From NCBI GenBank assembly GCA_051880035.1, contig JBJENE010000018.1:3619-67618 (forward strand): a DNA stretch of 64,000 nt. Reading direction: 5' to 3'. This document shows, piece by piece, positions 61,167 to 64,000 of the stretch; positions within the stretch are counted from its first letter, which is position 1, and the number at the start of each line of letters is the position of its first letter. The notes under the pieces are model-generated. The model saw only the letters and a list, made by a program, of their open reading frames with translations, did no database searches and had not been told where the DNA came from. The DNA comes from Eshraghiella sp051880035 (lineage in GTDB: Bacteria; Bacillota; Clostridia; Lachnospirales; Lachnospiraceae). The position numbers and the translations under genes were made by a program.

Positions 61167-61209
61167 GCGGAGTCTCCACCTCCTTCTCCTGCTTGTCTTT
61201 CTTTTTCAT
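61132..61209 (-). CDS. 25-codon overlapping ORF, uncertain
   Basis: An ATG at 61209 opens a 25-residue very charged ORF (MKKKDKQEKEVETPLETKK...) ending at a TAA at 61132. It overlaps the start of the 74-residue gene in another frame and contains that gene's SD. Its own SD is poor. It may be a translational coupler or chance. Confidence 0.25.
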   Translation of the reverse strand: MKKKDKQEKEVETPLETKKIELSLS

Positions 61210-61317
61210 TACTATGAGACTGTTTCTCAGGTTAGACCTATTTTCGTTTCTCAATAAGTACTTAGGGTTCGAAAAAGCTGATTACAATTTTGGAGCAAAA
61301 TATTTTCACAAAATAAG

Positions 61318-61509
61318 GTCAATCATGTTGACAAAAAGTGTCAATGCTGTTGACCATAAAAAATAGATGTCAACGCGATTGGCATCTAAAATTCCTTGAT
61401 TTTATGCGGTTTTCAAGAGATTTGGTCAAGTGTCATGACCATTGACCATACTACAAAATAAAGAAGAACAGGATACGCAAGGGGTTGCAGTGTCAACACG
61501 ATTGACACT
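61318..61509. repeat. Array of GTCAA-N5-TTGAC inverted repeats
   Basis: Four dyads share the 5-nt spacer: 61318-61332, 61340-61354, 61369-61383 (one mismatch, arms extend to AGATG/CATCT) and 61492-61506 (arms extend to 8 bp, AGTGTCAA/TTGACACT). A fifth, spaced variant (TGGTCAA ... TTGACCA, 61423-61448) encloses a GGTCA/TGACC dyad. No coding frame is visible over 61210-61660. It looks like a cluster of binding sites for a dimeric protein. Confidence 0.75.
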
Positions 61510-61529
61510 CCCAAACTCCTATGTCGTTT

Positions 61530-61589
61530 GCTTTAGGGGCACCCTATAACCCACACATTGGACACCTTTGGTCCACAATGTCCTAAAGC
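61530..61589. repeat. Nested inverted repeat
   Basis: GCTTTAGG (61530-61537) and CCTAAAGC (61582-61589) are perfect 8-bp arms about 45 nt apart. Between them TGGAC/GTCCA (61559-61563 with 61571-61575) forms another dyad. No T-run follows on either strand. Confidence 0.55.
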
Positions 61590-61590
61590 C

Positions 61591-61632
61591 ATAAAAATAC
61601 CGATGAGATCACATCGCTATAATCTCACCGGT
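61591..61632 (-). terminator. Terminator of the GNAT pair
   Basis: Stem ACCGGTGAGAT/ATCTCATCGGT (61622-61632 with 61599-61609, one G-U) followed on the minus strand by ATTTTTATGG. Confidence 0.8.
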
Positions 61633-61660
61633 GTACTACTTGTAAATACTAAATAAATAA

Positions 61661-62128
61661 TTATTCAATTTCATATTCCATCCATCTTCGCGTCTCTCTA
61701 AAGCCAACCGCCTGATAAAATTCAATTGCGGAATCATTAAATTCCCACACATCAAGCTCTATCTTTCTTAGTTTTCTCTTTTTGGTTTCTGCTATCATAA
61801 ATTCTACTAGTTCTCTGGCTACACCTTGCCTCCTATGATTTGCATCTACCGCTATTTCTTGTACATGGTAGAAACGTCTTGCGTTTCCGTATGGAGTCTC
61901 AGGTTTGTTTACGTAATCTACACATGCCATACCGCATATTACTCCATCGCGTTCCGCGACAATTATGTCACTATTTTCTCCGTTCATGAGTACTTGTGCA
62001 TAATCCCTTAATTCCGCTCCAAATCCTGCTTTAAATACATCCGGGCGTCCTTCTACATGAATATCATTTACCTGTTTTCTCAATTCATTAATTATATCCA
62101 AATCTTTTTCTTCTGCAAAACGTACCAT
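61661..62128 (-). CDS. GNAT-family acetyltransferase (distal)
   Basis: A 155-residue N-acetyltransferase. VRFAEEKDLDIINELRKQV opens the fold; VQEIAVDANHRRQGVARELVEFM is the acetyl-CoA motif A (Q/RxxGxG/A); WEFNDSAIEFYQAVGFRETRRWMEYEI is motif B. The ATG at 62128 follows the upstream stop by 1 bp, and its SD (AAAGGTG) lies in the upstream gene; coupling is likely. It shares the attenuator-controlled transcript with the gene before it. Substrate unknown. Confidence 0.88.
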   Translation of the reverse strand: MVRFAEEKDLDIINELRKQVNDIHVEGRPDVFKAGFGAELRDYAQVLMNGENSDIIVAERDGVICGMACVDYVNKPETPYGNARRFYHVQEIAVDANHRRQGVARELVEFMIAETKKRKLRKIELDVWEFNDSAIEFYQAVGFRETRRWMEYEIE

Positions 62129-62129
62129 A

Positions 62130-62639
62130 TTAGTCCACACCTTTCTTAACATTAAATTTCTCTAATCGATAATGACCTTCATCATCTAATTCGTTTACAC
62201 CATTTTTGTAATCATATCCTTGTTTTTTATAAAACTCTACTGCAGTAATAGAAGCAGGAATTTCTATTCTATCTGCACGTAAAAATAATTCATCTTTTTC
62301 TAATGTCTGTATAATATATCTTCCAATTCCATTGCCATGCAATTCCGGCAATACAAAAATAGTAAGAAGAATACTCTCAGTCAAACTTCCCCAGAAACTT
62401 GATATTGAACCGACACCTATAATCTCATCTTCGGCATAGAAAACATATACGTTCGCATAAGCTGCCACACCCTTAAACCAATTAACATCGTGATGTTCTG
62501 CTAGTTCTTTCATTGCCTTTTCACCATAATCTTTTACATTAACTTCTAAAAAATTTCTTCGTATCAGATTTACGATTGCTTCTGCATCCTGCTCCTGATA
62601 TCGTCTTGCAATTACCTCTCTACCATTTGATAATTTCAT
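62130..62639 (-). CDS. GNAT-family acetyltransferase behind a leader-peptide attenuator
   Basis: A 169-residue GNAT: KLSNGREVIARRYQEQDAEAIVNLIRRNF, LTIFVLPELHGNGIGRYIIQTLEKDELF (CoA motif HGNGIG) and AVEFYKKQGYDYKNG. The ATG at 62639 has AAAGGAG 5-6 nt upstream; the longer frame runs into the terminator. The 5-prime region holds a consensus promoter, a leader ORF and mutually exclusive hairpins. By analogy with inducible antibiotic-resistance genes it may acetylate a translation inhibitor. That role is inference. Confidence 0.88.
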   Translation of the reverse strand: MKLSNGREVIARRYQEQDAEAIVNLIRRNFLEVNVKDYGEKAMKELAEHHDVNWFKGVAAYANVYVFYAEDEIIGVGSISSFWGSLTESILLTIFVLPELHGNGIGRYIIQTLEKDELFLRADRIEIPASITAVEFYKKQGYDYKNGVNELDDEGHYRLEKFNVKKGVD

Positions 62640-62666
62640 ATGAATCTCCTTTCTGCCATTCATCGC

Positions 62667-62699
62667 AAAAAAATACACCAAACATTGATATGTCTGGTG
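62667..62699 (-). terminator. Attenuator terminator before the GNAT genes
   Basis: CACCAGACAT/ATGTTTGGTG (62690-62699 with 62676-62685), loop 4 nt, followed on the minus strand by TATTTTTTT. Its 5-prime arm is also part of the antiterminator stem at 62686-62781. Confidence 0.85.
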
Positions 62700-62781
62700 C
62701 ACGAGTTCTCATACGGTTATTCTGTAAGACTATATAAAAATCAAAACCTACATCATCCGAACTTTCTGCACAGACATATCA
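62686..62781 (-). promoter_or_regulatory. Candidate antiterminator for the GNAT attenuator
   Basis: TGATATGTCTGTGC (62768-62781) can pair with GCACCAGACATATCA (62686-62700), one bulged C, extended by AGTTC/GAACT (62759-62763 with 62704-62708). This removes the 5-prime arm of the terminator. A further hairpin, 62822-62829 with 62794-62801, covers the leader stop codon. Confidence 0.7.
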
Positions 62782-62825
62782 GACCTACCTGCTGTAACCG
62801 TGCATCCTTCTCGGATTCTTTACAG

Positions 62826-62888
62826 TTACAAACGAGTACGTCCGTAATACATGTACATATAGTTCATTGTAAAATATAAGTTCTGCAT
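62826..62888 (-). CDS. 20-residue leader peptide
   Basis: An ATG at 62888 with AAGGAG 9 nt upstream opens a 20-codon ORF ending in TAA. It is very Tyr- and Met-rich in the middle (MNYMYMYY) and ends GRTRL. Its stop codon lies in the first leader hairpin (62794-62829). It lies between a consensus promoter and an attenuator, as expected for ribosome-stalling leader peptides of resistance genes. Too short to be tested by homology. Confidence 0.7.
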   Translation of the reverse strand: MQNLYFTMNYMYMYYGRTRL

Positions 62889-62915
62889 TGTATGGCTCTC
62901 CTTAATTTTTTGTGT

Positions 62916-62944
62916 ATTATATTACCAACAGAATTATTTGTCAA
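62916..62944 (-). promoter_or_regulatory. Consensus sigma-A promoter for the GNAT unit
   Basis: Minus-strand TTGACA (62939-62944), 17-bp spacer and TATAAT (62916-62921): a perfect match to the consensus. Start would fall near 62909, just before the leader SD. Confidence 0.9.
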
Positions 62945-62957
62945 CAGTCTAAAGCTT

Positions 62958-63557
62958 TTAGAAAATTGCTCCAAAAAAAGCCCTCACTCCATCATCTACA
63001 GATGTACTTACATCTTTTACTTGAAGGTCGTAGTAATATTTCCCGGTTTCAATATCAACGGATAACGAATCCAGCGGAAATCCTTCTACCCTCTTTGGAT
63101 GTGGCTCCGTAACTAAAATAAAAGGTTCTGTAGCAATTGACATGTCCATACTGGAATAATGATGTTCTTCATCCAGGATAAAATAAATTGCATTTCTGTA
63201 TCGTCCGGTTATTTTTCCACCATGCTTTGCAGCTAATGCAGCATAATGTTCTCTCATTTCATCATCGGTTAACTCTTTTCCGTTGATTCGTCTTACATGA
63301 AGACCAGGCTGTTCTTCCTCTTCCAATTCCTCAAAATACAACCCGCTGTCACAAGAAAACACCGGCATATGAAACGCTTCATAATATGCCCTTGCTTTTA
63401 TTTCTGCATTCTCTAATGGTGTTTTCCCATCTTCGCTGATACGTGGAAGTTCACTTTCTATATCTCCTAATCCAATAAGCTCTATATCAAATGTTTCCAG
63501 GGCAGTACACATTGCTTGTAATTTTCCTTTATTTGTCGTACCGTATAAAATCTTCAT
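62958..63557 (-). CDS. RdgB/HAM1-like non-canonical purine NTP pyrophosphatase
   Basis: A 199-residue protein with the HAM1 layout: ILYGTTNKGKLQAM (SxNxxK-like), PLENAEIKARAYYEAFHMPVFSCDSGLYFEEL (E and D of the metal site) and GFPLDSLSV near the end. The usual FGYDPIF of the family is replaced by EGFPLDS, so it is divergent. The family removes ITP/XTP from the nucleotide pool. Start at 63557 (MKILYG) with GAGAGG upstream; the longer frame overlaps the Nudix gene. Confidence 0.83.
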   Translation of the reverse strand: MKILYGTTNKGKLQAMCTALETFDIELIGLGDIESELPRISEDGKTPLENAEIKARAYYEAFHMPVFSCDSGLYFEELEEEEQPGLHVRRINGKELTDDEMREHYAALAAKHGGKITGRYRNAIYFILDEEHHYSSMDMSIATEPFILVTEPHPKRVEGFPLDSLSVDIETGKYYYDLQVKDVSTSVDDGVRAFFGAIF

Positions 63558-63570
63558 TCTGATGCCTCTC

Positions 63571-63972
63571 TTAAATAAATCCTCTGTTTTTAGCCTCTCC
63601 AATTAATTTCGGTTGAATCAACGGATATGTCCAATTATCAACTAACTCGTCTGTAATCAAGATTTTTTCAATTTCGCTATGCAACTCTTCAAATGAAAAA
63701 ATATCTGCAACATAAAGCATTCCGAATGTCTCGTCACTAAGATTCTCGTTCACTCTTGTTTTACCTTTTACCGAATATACGCATATCGGCTTAATCTCAA
63801 ACACAACTGCTCCGGTTTCTTCTTTTAATTCGCGTTTTGCTGTTTCTAAAATCTCTTCACCATCTTCTCGATGTCCGCCCGGAACTTCATATGTATCTCG
63901 GTCTATATGTTTGCAAAATACCCATTTACCATTTATTTTAGCAATTGTCACGCGTCGAATTATAGTTCCCAC
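63571..63972 (-). CDS. Nudix hydrolase
   Basis: A 133-residue Nudix protein. The Nudix box runs from G33 to A55: GHREDGEEILETAKRELKEETGA, with R47, E48, E51 and E52 in the metal-binding part. The only start is a GTG at 63972 near the window edge; it has a weak GTAGG SD, so the true start may be different. It precedes the RdgB-like gene by 13 bp; both are likely nucleotide housekeeping enzymes, co-transcribed. Confidence 0.85.
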   Translation of the reverse strand: MGTIIRRVTIAKINGKWVFCKHIDRDTYEVPGGHREDGEEILETAKRELKEETGAVVFEIKPICVYSVKGKTRVNENLSDETFGMLYVADIFSFEELHSEIEKILITDELVDNWTYPLIQPKLIGEAKNRGFI

Positions 63973-64000
63973 CTACGGCAGCTTTACCGCAGATTAAATC

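Noticed and set aside
61210..61660. A gene in the 450-bp gap beside the inverted repeats
   Set aside because: Every frame is short, with no SD; only the repeats, the nested inverted repeat and the GNAT terminator are visible.
62640..62910. T-box or known metabolite riboswitch upstream of the GNAT genes
   Set aside because: No AGGGUGGNACCGCG-type T-box motif and no conserved aptamer core was visible. The SD-led ORF and overlapping arms fit a leader-peptide attenuator better.

Overview
The window looks like chromosomal DNA of a motile, low-GC Gram-positive of the class Clostridia, most likely a Lachnospiraceae-type gut anaerobe (genus not determinable by eye). The grounds are: SpoIIID and Mbl next to two flagellar rod/hook genes, as in Bacillus subtilis; a FliW/CsrA flagellin switch; the ribosomal protein/rpoBC order of Firmicutes; many SD sequences of the AAGGAGG type; and sigma-A and sigma-D promoters. 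No tRNA, rRNA or CRISPR array was seen.

Layout. (1) 1-13415, minus strand: a surface-glycan cluster with a partial aldo/keto reductase, a MenD-like ThDP enzyme, three polysaccharide pyruvyl transferase-family proteins, two GT2 glycosyltransferases, a hexapeptide acyltransferase, an unusual FrhB-GT2-coiled-coil fusion and a secreted glucosaminidase with Fn3 repeats. (2) 13418-25111, minus strand: rpmG-secE-nusG-rplK-rplA, rplJ-rplL (with L10 leader and attenuator) and rpoB-rpoC. (3) 25150-30748: a stand-alone FliD-like gene (+), a small sigma factor with an unknown partner gene, a divergent GT-B-like protein, a CgeB-like glycosyltransferase and a CDF metal transporter. (4) 30759-40674: a probable flagellin-glycosylation island with four more CgeB-like proteins, NeuB, a NeuA-phosphatase fusion, a GT2-TPR protein and a Maf-type flagellin glycosyltransferase. 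(5) 40703-51569: a late flagellar operon flgM-flgN-flgK-flgK-flgL-fliW-csrA-flaG-fliD-fliS-fliT-like, then flagellin, each end with a sigma-D promoter. (6) 51581-58820: recD2-comF-yvyF, a FlgJ-like rod protein, flhP-flhO, mbl and spoIIID. (7) 58886-63972: an accessory region with an AbiL/RloAB-like ATPase and nuclease pair, an array of GTCAA-N5-TTGAC inverted repeats, two GNAT acetyltransferases behind a leader-peptide attenuator, an RdgB/HAM1-like pyrophosphatase and a Nudix hydrolase.

How it fits together. Late flagellar genes are probably switched on by sigma-D, limited by FlgM. Flagellin translation is probably limited by CsrA, which binds a hairpin and the SD in the hag leader and is antagonised by FliW. 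Flagellin is a short D0/D1 form and sits beside maf and a nonulosonic-acid pathway, so glycosylated filaments are likely. The most novel items are the attenuator with a 20-codon leader peptide in front of the acetyltransferase genes (62640-62951), the repeat array at 61318-61509, the CgeB family expansion next to flagellin, and the FrhB-GT2-coiled-coil fusion in the pyruvylation cluster.
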